A DNA stretch of 64,000 bases from Flavobacteriales bacterium (GCA_015665275.1 JADFAL010000040.1:1-64000); one strand, 5' to 3'. Counted from the first letter of the stretch, positions 37,308 to 46,736 are shown. Numbers and translations: made by a program. The notes: generated by a model not told the origin, from the letters alone.

Positions 37308-39297
37308 AATTCAAGGTCAATAAGAAGTGTCTTCCTGGCATTACATAAGAACGAATAAATGCGTAGGAAACATTGGTTAAGTTGCGCACGTTAATTTGTA
37401 CGCCAATTTTGTGTTTATTTTTAACGGTGTACTTGTATCCAACCGCTGCGTCTAGTGTCCAGAAAGGGTCCAAATAATTAGCCGGGACGTTCTGATTCAA
37501 AGCATATCTTCCCGAAACGAAATTGTTGGAAATGCGCATGTTTAATGATTTGTACATAAACATGATATCTGCATTCGCCGTGTGTTCAGGAGCATAAGCC
37601 ACTTGATGTCCGTTGGTAATTGCTCCCGGTGTAATGTCGATGACGCGTTGCCAAGTATAATTGGCCAAAAATTCGATCCGGTTTTCACCTCTAAACCTTC
37701 TAACGACTCTTGCTTCAGCTAGTCCGCCGTAAATCATGGCTTCGTCTACATTCTGCATGGACCAAATAAATAAATTCTTAGTTGGAATTGCTACAATCTT
37801 GTTTTGTACACGGTTGAAATATCCTTGGGTATTTATTTCAAAGCGCCAGCGGTAGTAATTTTCGCGAATCTTCCAATTATAGCCTAAATCAAATTGATGC
37901 GCGATTTCTGGTTGAAGATTGCTATTTCCTACTTCTCCGAAGTATAACTCGTTAAAGGAAGGCAAACGGAAATTTCGTTTGTACAAGAATTCCAACTTCA
38001 TTTGCGGCTTGCGCGGAATTTCGTACTGAACTGAGGCACTTGGCGTGAATTGCACATGTGTTTTCTGAGATTCGCCATTATCATCATACATCAATTGGGC
38101 GCCTGCAATAGCTTCGAAATTAAAGGCATTGTGCATCTTTTTTGCTCCGAATAGTCCGTAGGATGAAGACCTGAAGGGTACCCCCAATACTTCACGATTA
38201 CTCTGCAATGCCTCTATTTTCTCCTCAAGTCCCCACTTAAGAGCAATTTTATCGAATTGTTTGTTTTGAATATAACCTCCATTGAGACTTAAGTTTTGGA
38301 ATTGGTCTTGAACAAAACCTGCAGCGCTCAAATACGTTGGATCAAAATATTCCAAATTATTAATTCCACCGTTCAAGTAGAACCGCATTCTATTTTGGTA
38401 CTTATTAATAATATAATCTGCCATGAATCGATGATCCTGAGTGTTCATGCGCTCATCAGCGGACTGATTGTACAATAGAACGGCTCCCGGCAATCCTTGA
38501 TCCATGAAAGAAGAGCGATAGATGATTTTTAGTTGGCTATTGTCCTTGATCCTACGCCCCAATTTGAAACCAAAGTGCATGTCCTGATAGTCGTTATTTC
38601 CGCGAACATTATCCGTTAAGGTAGCACCGTTCAAAAACTGATACGGATAAGAACCGTCTGCATCTCGAAATTTACCAAAGGCGGCAACGCTCCACTTCCC
38701 AAAGGATCTATCTCCTTGCAAATAAGCTTCTCTTCGTAAGAATGATCCGTAACGGACCGATGCCTTCAGTCTTGTTTTATCGCGTCCAAAACCGAGCATG
38801 AAGGTGTTGAATTGCAAATAATTACCTGTGAAGTTTGCAGATACAGATTGTAATCCGTCAAAGACCAATTGTGTTCCGGCTAAAGCACTTTCCAAACCTT
38901 CAGACTGCAATTGTCCAAGGTTCATTTGCCCAGCTTGTGCATTGGTTACTTGAAAATTATCGATTATTACAGCGGTGTGCTGACCGCCAAGTCCTCGCAT
39001 GGAAACGGTTTTCAAGCCACCCAGACCGCCGTAAGATCGAACGGTAGCGCCCGGAACCTTTGATACCAAACCTGCGACATCGTCAGTATTCAGAAGCTCA
39101 ATATCATCCTTTGTTAGCCCTTTCAATGGTAGCATCCGAATCATCACAATATCCTGAACGCCAATTCTCACCGCATCAATATGTTTGACCAACACGATAC
39201 TTGTATCCACTTCCACCTCTTCTTGAGAAAAGGCATAAGTCGAGAGGATAAGCATCCCCCCGACTAAGCAACTATTTTTTAACCAACTATTCTTCAT
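37294..39297 (-). CDS. TonB-dependent receptor, probable cobalamin transporter
   Basis: 667 residues. Signal peptide (MKNSWLKNSCLVGGMLILST, ending AFSQ), plug domain (GLVSKVPGATVRSYGGLGGL, VSMRGLGGQHTAVIIDNFQV) and a 22-strand barrel ending with an aromatic-terminated strand (FLLTLNYEIL). It has the compact size of BtuB rather than the about 1000-residue SusC type. Position directly after the riboswitch-led first gene and before the BtuG-like lipoprotein makes vitamin B12 or other corrinoids the likely substrate. It should draw energy from TonB-ExbBD, which are not encoded nearby. Confidence 0.85.
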   Translation of the reverse strand: MKNSWLKNSCLVGGMLILSTYAFSQEEVEVDTSIVLVKHIDAVRIGVQDIVMIRMLPLKGLTKDDIELLNTDDVAGLVSKVPGATVRSYGGLGGLKTVSMRGLGGQHTAVIIDNFQVTNAQAGQMNLGQLQSEGLESALAGTQLVFDGLQSVSANFTGNYLQFNTFMLGFGRDKTRLKASVRYGSFLRREAYLQGDRSFGKWSVAAFGKFRDADGSYPYQFLNGATLTDNVRGNNDYQDMHFGFKLGRRIKDNSQLKIIYRSSFMDQGLPGAVLLYNQSADERMNTQDHRFMADYIINKYQNRMRFYLNGGINNLEYFDPTYLSAAGFVQDQFQNLSLNGGYIQNKQFDKIALKWGLEEKIEALQSNREVLGVPFRSSSYGLFGAKKMHNAFNFEAIAGAQLMYDDNGESQKTHVQFTPSASVQYEIPRKPQMKLEFLYKRNFRLPSFNELYFGEVGNSNLQPEIAHQFDLGYNWKIRENYYRWRFEINTQGYFNRVQNKIVAIPTKNLFIWSMQNVDEAMIYGGLAEARVVRRFRGENRIEFLANYTWQRVIDITPGAITNGHQVAYAPEHTANADIMFMYKSLNMRISNNFVSGRYALNQNVPANYLDPFWTLDAAVGYKYTVKNKHKIGVQINVRNLTNVSYAFIRSYVMPGRHFLLTLNYEIL

Positions 39298-40284
39298 CTA
39301 TTTTACAACTATCCGATTCGTATACGAATCAGATGCATTGTTCCAACGAATTACATAAACTCCTGAAGCAAAGTTTGAAACATCAATAGTAGATTGTCCA
39401 TTATGTGACTCCGCGTAAAGTACATTCCCCTGCATGTCAACTATTGACAGCTGTCCTTCAGGAGCACTTACATTCACAACATCAGATGCTGGATTCGGAT
39501 ACATTTCAATAGCTAATAATTCATTAGACGTTAATCCAACGCCCCCCATAGTCTTGATATCATCTATAGCGATATATTCGGGCGTATTGTTATAAATCCC
39601 ACTTTTATCAGACGAATCAAAACTGAAGTTAACCTCTGTAACTGGGAATGAAAATTCCGTGGTCAAATCAACCGTCTGCCAAGTATCTACAATATAATCC
39701 ATGGTGCTGTCGGCAAATCGATAGTCGGCAAGGTAGAATTCCATTGAATCCAATTCACCTTGATCGTTCGATGCATAAATCCAAAGAATAAAATAATCCT
39801 CTCCGTTCGTTCCATCTACAACTCCATTGGCATTAACCGTGTCTCCGAATACTTTGCCCAACCAGTTTCCGTTTTCCATGACTAATTTTGTCCATGCTGT
39901 ATTCGTGAAACTGAATTCTGTAATTTGCGTATTTGCACTTTCAACACTCATGGTACCCGATGAAGTGTAGATTGCGTAATTGGCTGATCCACCAAATCCG
40001 CTTCCTGTTACAGAACTATATTGATTTGCTGAACTTTGCGTTGAAACATCGGTAGTGTTTGAAATTGCATATCCACCCCAGAATCCTCCCCAAGACGTAT
40101 CGTAGTAATTTGTCAATCGAATCGACTCAGTTTCGGTCAAAACGAAATCTCCACCACCATGAGTGGGACCTCCATTATCGTAAGACTCTGTGCCTAACGT
40201 GTAAGATTCGAAATCGAATGTTGATTGTGCAGCTACTGTTCCACCCACTGCAAGGGCGATAATTGATAAGTAAATTTTCTTCAT
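39298..40284 (-). CDS. DUF4465 protein with T9SS type A sorting domain, first gene of the B12 operon
   Basis: 328 residues. Signal peptide MKKIYLSIIALAVGGTVAAQ; a DUF4465 domain (about 30-250) with GGFWGGYAISNTTDV, DSMEFYLADYRFAD, DTWQTVDLTTEF and YIAIDDIKTMG; then a T9SS type A sorting domain (about 255-328: IEMYPNPASDVVNV, IDVSNFASGVYVIRW). DUF4465 proteins recur in B12 loci of Bacteroidota, and I believe the BtuH-type surface B12 binder is a relative, though I cannot verify this here. The T9SS tail implies delivery to the cell surface by T9SS rather than as a lipoprotein. Its stop abuts the receptor ATG. Confidence 0.85.
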   Translation of the reverse strand: MKKIYLSIIALAVGGTVAAQSTFDFESYTLGTESYDNGGPTHGGGDFVLTETESIRLTNYYDTSWGGFWGGYAISNTTDVSTQSSANQYSSVTGSGFGGSANYAIYTSSGTMSVESANTQITEFSFTNTAWTKLVMENGNWLGKVFGDTVNANGVVDGTNGEDYFILWIYASNDQGELDSMEFYLADYRFADSTMDYIVDTWQTVDLTTEFSFPVTEVNFSFDSSDKSGIYNNTPEYIAIDDIKTMGGVGLTSNELLAIEMYPNPASDVVNVSAPEGQLSIVDMQGNVLYAESHNGQSTIDVSNFASGVYVIRWNNASDSYTNRIVVK

Positions 40285-40399
40285 CGTTTCATTTTTGAAG
40301 TGTTTAACGTTGAAGAATCAGCTAAATGAGAGATATGGCATTGCCTGTACACTGCAATGAGCATAAATCCGACTTTGATCTGAAGTCTTCATTAATATG

Positions 40400-40545
40400 A
40401 CCAGGGCAAGTATTCTGACTCGTACCATATCGGCTTCGTCTTCCCATGAACGCGGGGAGCATTCACAGTGACATATTGAAACCGACTTTAAGTACTTACA
40501 GCTGCAGATACAGTTCCGGATTTACACCGGATTCCTTTTTAATCC
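40400..40545 (-). promoter_or_regulatory. cobalamin (B12) riboswitch
   Basis: Minus-strand reading shows the conserved core in order: GGAATCCGGTGTAAATCCGG (40538-40519 region), AACTGTATCTGCAGCTGTAA, a GTCACTGTGAATGC segment, and the B12 box GAGTCAGAATACTTGCC (40421-40405). It lies in the long leader between a promoter at 40574-40604 and the DUF4465 start at 40284, about 115 nt before the ATG. No terminator hairpin with a T tract follows, so control is probably at translation initiation of the first gene. Confidence 0.93.
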
Positions 40546-40573
40546 CAACTTAATTGTAGAACCAAAGTCGCAG

Positions 40574-40604
40574 CAAATGTACGACATTAATTAAGGCGAG
40601 GCAA
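40574..40604 (-). promoter_or_regulatory. promoter of the B12 riboswitch operon
   Basis: Minus strand TTG at 40604-40602, 20 nt spacer, exact TACATTTG at 40581-40574. Transcription would start near 40567, giving a leader of about 280 nt that contains the riboswitch. It sits 13 bp before the stop end of the CotH gene. The 332-bp gene-free stretch 40285-40616 is therefore fully explained. Confidence 0.8.
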
Positions 40605-40616
40605 TGGGTAGTGCTG

Positions 40617-42689
40617 TTATTTAAGAACTACCTTCTTTGAAAGGGATTGATCACCAGAGTTTAAGGTGACGAAATAAATACCTGATTGTAGGTTACTAAG
40701 GGCTGAAAACGAGGCACTATTGATAACCTGCAAACCATTTGAGGTAAGCTCATCTTCCCAAAGCAGACGCCCATTAACATCCGTGACGGAAACGGAACAA
40801 TTATCCGAGAATGCATTGAATTCGATATAAAAATCTCCATCAGTTGGATTCGGAAAGATTTTCAATTCCATTTCTTCAATGGTTTCATCTACTGATAAAA
40901 ATGTACAATCACCATTCGAACCTGGCAAATTCGCATCGAGCCAATCCAATCGGTTTTGAATCCATTCTTTCAAATAAAGTATCTCTTGAGAATAAGTCCC
41001 AGCAACTGTATTGTTCGGCCACACATAGGTTCCGAGAATATCCCATCGATCAAAATTTCGTTGTTGTGCATTCGAAATCAAAGCTAAATTGGAATCGATA
41101 TGAGCAAAGATGGAATCGGTGTGATACGGTCCTTCTCTTAATTGATCCCATCTGCATCGAACTCGATTGCTAAATTCAGGGTCCGTTAACAATCGCTCCC
41201 ACCAAAATGGAACTTGCCAATTATCCCCTGGACAAACATCATTGAACTGATATGCCCACCCCGTAACATCACTTCCATCGCAATAATCAGCATTTCCGAA
41301 AGCCAAGTTATAATCCCATGGTGGACCAATTCGAATCTTTCCGTATTTACTGTCTTTATCTTTGATTAAAAAGGTGCTAATTCTGTATCCGTCTACATTT
41401 CGAACTGCTTCCGACAACAAAAAATAATCTACGAATGAATTGATTTCTGCCAGAGAACGATAACCAACGGATGGATCTTGATAATTCGACCCGTTTAATC
41501 GATCTTCAAATGAATCAAAATAGGACTGAATATATAATTCTTGCGCTGGAACTATAGAATCTGGTTTTGGATAATGGTAAAAGAACTCAACTTGCTGTGG
41601 ATTGGATGACCAAGTAGAATGCTGAGATGTCCAAGATCCGTTGTTGCCTCCAGTACTTTTGTCAATTTTCACAATGTAACCACCCGTTAAATCATCGCCA
41701 GTAATTTCAGTGCTCGATAAAACAGAAATATCCACACGTCCTTCATCCCTCTTAATTTTTTCGGCGAACAAATATACACCTTGATAGATTCCATTGATGA
41801 TCAGTTCGCACAATTGAGTGCGCGGACTGTACCCAGTAAGATGACTTCCCATATAGTATGCGAGTTCATTCCGCATTAACGTTTTATCGCTGTAAGGACC
41901 GTGCAACACCCAATCATTTTCTGCTGGCATTCCAAACAGAGATACGTTATTATTAAATCCTTGAAGGTCTCGCGTTTCCAAACCATATCCCTTTTTCGGA
42001 AACATAGAAGAAGAGCTTCCTCGTTGTTCAATTCCAATGAATCCATCATATCCAAAGGGCGGATCCGTAGCATGATTCATATTTCCCGGTCCATTATCAA
42101 TGATTTGCATAGTTCCTGTTGCCTTTGGCTCGTCTGGAATAGGAAAAATGGATGTATTGATATAAACTAACGGGATTTCACTAGAATCTGGCGCAACAAT
42201 GTTACTTAAGGTAATGTCAATCTGGTAATTTCCGGATGATCCTCCGTTGTATCCGTCGACCACAAAAAAATACGAAGTATTGGCTTGTAAAAGTACAGCA
42301 TCGATTCTGGAATTGTACTGAGCATTGTACGCAGGAGACTGACAACCATCTTCCTGACAGCCAACAAGATTTCCTCCACATGTTCCTTCGTAGATATAAA
42401 TTTGGGAGTCGTAATTAGTGACTGCTTCACAAACGCTTACATCAACAATGACGTTCGTTGCTCCATTATCAAATCGGTATACATGATCCGGCGCTCCTCC
42501 TTGGTTCCCTACATCTGGACAACTTTCGAAATAGTCATCATTGGCTCCCACGGTTGATCCCTGACCAGAAAATGGAAGATTGCTAATTACAGTGGCATTG
42601 GCACAATCCTCTCCTCCAGACTGTCCGAAGGCGGAAATGGAACATACTCCTAGTAAAACAATAGTGAGAAAAACTTTAGTTCGTTTCAT
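40617..42689 (-). CDS. CotH kinase-fold protein with T9SS sorting domain
   Basis: 690 residues. Signal peptide MKRTKVFLTIVLLGVCSISA ending FGQ; an N-terminal beta-sandwich (about 24-175, with four paired cysteines); the CotH domain (about 180-600) with KKGYGLETRD, NDWVLHGPYSDKTLMRNELA and KIRIGPPWDYNLAFGNADY, the last resembling the metal-binding segment of CotH kinases; and a T9SS type A domain (about 620-690, LKIFPNPTDGDFYIEF). CotH in Bacillus spores phosphorylates Ser-rich proteins; surface versions in Bacteroidota have unknown substrates. A near -7 box TACTTTAG lies at 42714-42707. Monocistronic. Confidence 0.88.
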   Translation of the reverse strand: MKRTKVFLTIVLLGVCSISAFGQSGGEDCANATVISNLPFSGQGSTVGANDDYFESCPDVGNQGGAPDHVYRFDNGATNVIVDVSVCEAVTNYDSQIYIYEGTCGGNLVGCQEDGCQSPAYNAQYNSRIDAVLLQANTSYFFVVDGYNGGSSGNYQIDITLSNIVAPDSSEIPLVYINTSIFPIPDEPKATGTMQIIDNGPGNMNHATDPPFGYDGFIGIEQRGSSSSMFPKKGYGLETRDLQGFNNNVSLFGMPAENDWVLHGPYSDKTLMRNELAYYMGSHLTGYSPRTQLCELIINGIYQGVYLFAEKIKRDEGRVDISVLSSTEITGDDLTGGYIVKIDKSTGGNNGSWTSQHSTWSSNPQQVEFFYHYPKPDSIVPAQELYIQSYFDSFEDRLNGSNYQDPSVGYRSLAEINSFVDYFLLSEAVRNVDGYRISTFLIKDKDSKYGKIRIGPPWDYNLAFGNADYCDGSDVTGWAYQFNDVCPGDNWQVPFWWERLLTDPEFSNRVRCRWDQLREGPYHTDSIFAHIDSNLALISNAQQRNFDRWDILGTYVWPNNTVAGTYSQEILYLKEWIQNRLDWLDANLPGSNGDCTFLSVDETIEEMELKIFPNPTDGDFYIEFNAFSDNCSVSVTDVNGRLLWEDELTSNGLQVINSASFSALSNLQSGIYFVTLNSGDQSLSKKVVLK

Positions 42690-42753
42690 AGGTTCGATAG
42701 AGTTACCTAAAGTACATCTTTAATACCTGCAATAAAACCAATAGCGTTTAGAC

Positions 42754-45183
42754 TTACGCCTTCTTCTTGTTCTTATCCAGTTTATAGGTATACTGAAGCA
42801 TAATCGTTCGTGGTGCTTCAATCTTAAGTGGACGAAGCGAATAAACACGATTGAAGATATTGGAACTGATCACCGCAATTTTATGCGTTTCCGTGATTTG
42901 GTAGGACATTCTTGCATCAAAAATCCAGTTTCCATTTCGGTTGTTGTTGAAGTAATCCATATAGCGGATGTTCTGAACAAAAGGAGGTGTGGTACTCGTT
43001 TCAAATTCTTCTATTACGCCATCTAGATTCAAGATTTTACTGAAGTATCGTGCACTGGCTCCAATAGCAAATTTCTCACGAATCATCACTTCCACATCCA
43101 TTTTCACATTATGTAAGAAACGATATTTTAGAATTCCATTGGTTGAATCCAGCGATGTTGAATTGTAGCTATAATCACTTCCCAGAATATCCGTTGCATA
43201 CACCAAATCTGGCGTTAATGTTTTAGGAACGATATAATTATATCCGGTAATAAAAGTCATTTCGGCCTTCTTTCCTAGTTTTGCCTTTCCTGAGAAAGAA
43301 ACGTCAATTCCGAGAACTCTCGACTCGCCTGTATTTCTAAACTGGAAGCCGTACGTGTTCGATGGATCGGTTGGATCTTCTCCCCAGAACCCAAACAAAT
43401 ACTCTATGGTATTGTCATATTCTTGCCAGAAGGCAGCAACATCCAGATACCCGAATAAGTCTCCAAATTTAAGTCCTTGTTTGATTCCCACTTCAGCATT
43501 CCAACTGCTTTCTGGTAACAACTCAGGATTCGGGAACACACCAAAATTGCCTACCCCTGTTCGAATGTAACGCTCTGTGATTGTTGGGAAACGATATCCT
43601 TGTCCGTACGAACCACGTAAGTACGTTTCTTGATAGAGTTTGATACTTGCTCCTGCGCGGAAAATAGGTTTCAATGCGGTAATGGAATCGTTTAATTGAA
43701 AATATTCCAATCGACCTCCAATGGATAAATTTAGAGTTTGTCTCACCTTTTTCTCCAGCTGGGTATACGCAGAAATATTCAGCAATTGATTGTTTGGACT
43801 TCCTCCTCCCGCATACAGATTCGCGAATGAATTGGTGAATGTGCTGGTAACGCCTCCAATAAAATCTAGGTCATTCAGGTTCTGGTAACGCTTTTTGAAC
43901 ATGTAATCTCCGTAGTACACCTCCGATTGGTTCGATTGATTTGCGGTCAATTCGTTATCCGTATATAGCAAACGTGCTCTGAAACTGTGCTTTCCACTTG
44001 CTTTCGTAAAGAAATTCAAGAAAGGATCGACATTAAAAATGAACTGCTCTTGCAAGAAAACGGCTCCGGGATATCCTTGAAACAAGCCAGAAGAATCGTT
44101 GAGCCATGCGAAAGTTAAGTTGGACTCTGAATACATTACGTTTCCATTGATTCCATAGTTCAAACCTTTGTGTTTCTTGGAGCGGCGTCGGATATTAAAA
44201 TTACCTCGGATACGTTGCATGGACATCTGTTGTTCTGAAAAATTAGAAACCGAATCAACAATTCCAGGATCTGTTACTGGAGGTCCTAAATATCCATGGT
44301 CGTAGTTCACGTTTCCACCCAAAACAATATCCCATTGTCCTGCGCGACGTGTATGTAAAAAATTGGCTCCAGTAATCAACGGCACGCCTGTCCACCATGT
44401 TCCACCTTCTACTCCTGGATTCGAATACAGCCCGGTGTAAACGTTTACTTTGGTTTTCGGTTTTAAGCCCGGATATGCCGTTCGAATATGAATCGATCCC
44501 GAAAGCGCTGAACTTCCAGAAAGCACAGAAGCCGCTCCTTTGGTTACTTCAATTTGATGGATATTTTCTACAGGAATGAATCCCCATTCAGGGCGCCCCG
44601 CATCTCCTGAAAGCATGGGCATGTCATCCACAATAACCGCTACTTTCGATCCAACGCCAAAGGTGAATCCACTCCCACCGCGGATTTGAGGTTCTCCGTC
44701 CAGAATATTCAATCCCGGAGTTTGATCCAGTGCCGTTTCAATGCTTCGCGTGTTTTTGTTCTCAATAAGTTCGGGTTTCAATATTTCCATGGAAACCGTT
44801 TGATCTTCGAAAGGTTTATCGAATTTCCCAACGCGTACCGTTACGTCATCCAATTGCTTCACATTCGGATCAATGAATGGCTTCAGAACAATGTCTTGGG
44901 TGATCGTATTTCCTTTGATAATGGTTAAGTCCAAGGTATCCGTTACCATTCCTGTAAACCTACAAACCACGCGTACATCTCCAGAAGGCAATTCAATGGT
45001 ATAATTCCCATCCAAATCCGACAGCGCTCCAATGGTAACATCGCCTTTGTAAACAATAGCCGCACCGATGAGAACTTCACCTTCGGTATCTGTTACTTTA
45101 CCCATTAATGTTCCCATGTTTTCATCTTGGGCAAAACCCCAAAAACTCATACATGTGAAAAGAAATACGAAAATCTGTTTCAT
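42754..45183 (-). CDS. TonB-dependent receptor with CarboxypepD-regulatory N-domain
   Basis: 809 residues from the ATG at 45183 (MKQIFVFLFTCMSFWGFAQ). After the signal peptide comes a regulatory Ig-like domain (about 25-105, GKVTDTEGEVLIGAAIVYKG, ALSDLDGNYTIEL), then plug (NTRSIETALDQTPGLNILDG, QIRGGSGFTFGVGSKVAVIV) and barrel ending RTIMLQYTYKL. The eight codons upstream of 45183 in frame lack a signal. It follows the PCMD-domain gene on the same strand across a terminator-like hairpin, so the two probably form an uptake pair with attenuated readthrough. The substrate is unknown. Confidence 0.87.
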   Translation of the reverse strand: MKQIFVFLFTCMSFWGFAQDENMGTLMGKVTDTEGEVLIGAAIVYKGDVTIGALSDLDGNYTIELPSGDVRVVCRFTGMVTDTLDLTIIKGNTITQDIVLKPFIDPNVKQLDDVTVRVGKFDKPFEDQTVSMEILKPELIENKNTRSIETALDQTPGLNILDGEPQIRGGSGFTFGVGSKVAVIVDDMPMLSGDAGRPEWGFIPVENIHQIEVTKGAASVLSGSSALSGSIHIRTAYPGLKPKTKVNVYTGLYSNPGVEGGTWWTGVPLITGANFLHTRRAGQWDIVLGGNVNYDHGYLGPPVTDPGIVDSVSNFSEQQMSMQRIRGNFNIRRRSKKHKGLNYGINGNVMYSESNLTFAWLNDSSGLFQGYPGAVFLQEQFIFNVDPFLNFFTKASGKHSFRARLLYTDNELTANQSNQSEVYYGDYMFKKRYQNLNDLDFIGGVTSTFTNSFANLYAGGGSPNNQLLNISAYTQLEKKVRQTLNLSIGGRLEYFQLNDSITALKPIFRAGASIKLYQETYLRGSYGQGYRFPTITERYIRTGVGNFGVFPNPELLPESSWNAEVGIKQGLKFGDLFGYLDVAAFWQEYDNTIEYLFGFWGEDPTDPSNTYGFQFRNTGESRVLGIDVSFSGKAKLGKKAEMTFITGYNYIVPKTLTPDLVYATDILGSDYSYNSTSLDSTNGILKYRFLHNVKMDVEVMIREKFAIGASARYFSKILNLDGVIEEFETSTTPPFVQNIRYMDYFNNNRNGNWIFDARMSYQITETHKIAVISSNIFNRVYSLRPLKIEAPRTIMLQYTYKLDKNKKKA

Positions 45184-45191
45184 ATTGAGAT

Positions 45192-45220
45192 AAAAAGGGC
45201 CGAACATTGCTGCTCAGCCC
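45192..45220 (-). terminator. hairpin with T tract between the PCMD gene and the TonB receptor gene
   Basis: On the minus strand GGGCTGA, loop, TCGGCCC (7 bp, one G-U) runs into five T. It lies 22 bp after the stop of the PCMD gene and just before the receptor ATG at 45183, so it could reduce rather than block receptor transcription, since no separate receptor promoter is visible. Confidence 0.7.
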
Positions 45221-45241
45221 GTTATTAATTCGTTTAAACTA

Positions 45242-46195
45242 TTATTGGTGGTATACCTTAAAACGCTTGGATTCGTTTCCTACAAGTACATTAACCAAGT
45301 AGATTCCAGTTGGAGCATCAAACGCTACCGTTGGAGCTGTTTCTCCTGAAAGAACAATAGATCCTGACATATCCACCACTTCAAACTTCCCTTGCTCTCC
45401 TTTCACTTGGAAGTTCAATTCGCTTGTTTGATTGTTCATGAATACATTTACTGGGAATTCATTCCCTTCCGACAATCCATTGTTGTTATAAATTAGTTCA
45501 ATATCATCCACCCAAACTTGATCATTCGCATCACCGCCACCTGGGGTTGCATTTGTAGTGAAAGTCACAAGAAGATATGCTACGTTCGAAGCTGGACCGC
45601 TATAATCGAAAGGTACAGACATTCTCACCCATCCACTTGTATATTGGTAGTTGAGTTCCGCTGTTGCGACCACTTCATCAGATGAAGCTGCATCTTCTGG
45701 ATCACGATAGTCGTAATCGTCATGCAAAGTAGCCTTCATTCGCGCTTCCTCAGAACCACCCAAAGAATCTATTGGAAGATAGTTCACCCAAAACACAATG
45801 GAATCAGGCATATCTGAAAATGCTTCAGAAAACTCTGCATCTCCCGTTCTTGTAATATTATGGTTCGCTGGATCACTAGCAACAATTGCTCCCATGTTAA
45901 CTTGTCCTAGAGTTAGGTTTCCATTGGCGGTAACACCAAATCCTGCATCTCTTGACCAAATTCTAGCGCTTGTAGTTCCTGAAGATCCCGGACGTACGTT
46001 TGTAGATTGCTCCACTTGTACGTCAGCGGCAAACGTAAAGCCACCAGATGCAGACATGAAACTGTTCCAGTTTACGGGCTCTTCACCAGCCGAGGCAGCT
46101 TCCCATTGTTCAAAGTCTGAATTTCCAATTTGAGTCTGTGCAAATCCACAGAAAGAAAGCACCGCTAAGGATGCCGATAGTAATAAATGTTTCAT
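45242..46195 (-). CDS. PCMD-domain exported protein with a T9SS-like C-terminus
   Basis: 317 residues. Signal peptide MKHLLLSASLAVLSFCGFAQ, then a PCMD-like beta-sandwich (about 20-235; QIGNSDFEQWE, SIVFWVNYLPIDS, ARMKATLHDDYDYRDP, QVWVDDIELIYNNNG), a fold often linked to carbohydrate or glycoconjugate binding. The C-terminal 75 residues (FEVVDMSGSIVLSG, PTGIYLVNVLVG, SKRFKVYHQ) resemble a T9SS type A sorting domain but lack the usual YPNP motif. Located upstream of a TonB receptor with a clear promoter, it is a likely surface binding partner of that receptor. The ligand is unknown. Confidence 0.78.
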   Translation of the reverse strand: MKHLLLSASLAVLSFCGFAQTQIGNSDFEQWEAASAGEEPVNWNSFMSASGGFTFAADVQVEQSTNVRPGSSGTTSARIWSRDAGFGVTANGNLTLGQVNMGAIVASDPANHNITRTGDAEFSEAFSDMPDSIVFWVNYLPIDSLGGSEEARMKATLHDDYDYRDPEDAASSDEVVATAELNYQYTSGWVRMSVPFDYSGPASNVAYLLVTFTTNATPGGGDANDQVWVDDIELIYNNNGLSEGNEFPVNVFMNNQTSELNFQVKGEQGKFEVVDMSGSIVLSGETAPTVAFDAPTGIYLVNVLVGNESKRFKVYHQ

Positions 46196-46217
46196 GAGCC
46201 TAAGGTTTTAAAACAAG

Positions 46218-46249
46218 CAAATATAGAATATTCGGCGTTCATCACGAAA
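46218..46249 (-). promoter_or_regulatory. promoter of the PCMD/TonB receptor pair
   Basis: Minus strand TTTCG at 46249-46245, 19 nt, then exact TATATTTG at 46225-46218, 22 nt before the ATG at 46195. Confidence 0.65.
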
Positions 46250-46356
46250 GTTGCTTTGATAATCGTACACAAGCGAATGTTCATCCACCACACACTATTC
46301 CAACACATTAATGATTGCAAGCGTTGTAGATAGTAGAACCTTTTTAATTCAATTAG

Positions 46357-46713
46357 ATGAGATCAAAACACATAAGCGACGTAAACGAAGCGATTTTAGT
46401 TTTGCGGCACTTCGTTGAATTGAGTGCCAAACTTCTTCCATTTCTGGATGAACTAGAGCGCAAAAAAGCTCCTACCATGCATGACCTTAAGAGTCGTGAT
46501 AAAATTATCGCGGTATACCGCAATTATGAGTTTGATACGCAAACGTCGAAAGTTTTAATGAACTCAGATGTTTTGGAGTTGATTAAAACATCATTTGAGA
46601 ACATCTCCAATCGGAAGAATCGCAGTCGCAAGAACCATTCACGCCCTTTAATCCAATTTCTACGTGAGCACGATCGTTTGCAACGGAACTGGGGGCTTGT
46701 GCAAGCGAATTAA
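46357..46713 (+). CDS. hypothetical basic protein upstream of the Kir channel
   Basis: 118 residues, pI clearly basic, no signal peptide or membrane helix. Predicted mainly helical (NEAILVLRHFVELSAKLLPF) with a Lys/Arg/Asn stretch (SNRKNRSRKNHSR) near the C-terminus that could bind nucleic acid or phospholipid. No family recognised. It ends 23 bp before the potassium-channel gene on the same strand, but a box-like TACTTTAG (46725-46732) lies between, so cotranscription is uncertain. Confidence 0.55.
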   Translation: MRSKHISDVNEAILVLRHFVELSAKLLPFLDELERKKAPTMHDLKSRDKIIAVYRNYEFDTQTSKVLMNSDVLELIKTSFENISNRKNRSRKNHSRPLIQFLREHDRLQRNWGLVQAN

Positions 46714-46736
46714 TCATACTTCATTACTTTAGCAGG

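Noticed and set aside
40321-40400. Hairpin near 40341-40370 as a terminator of the riboswitch leader
   Set aside because: The stem is short and no T tract follows on the minus strand.
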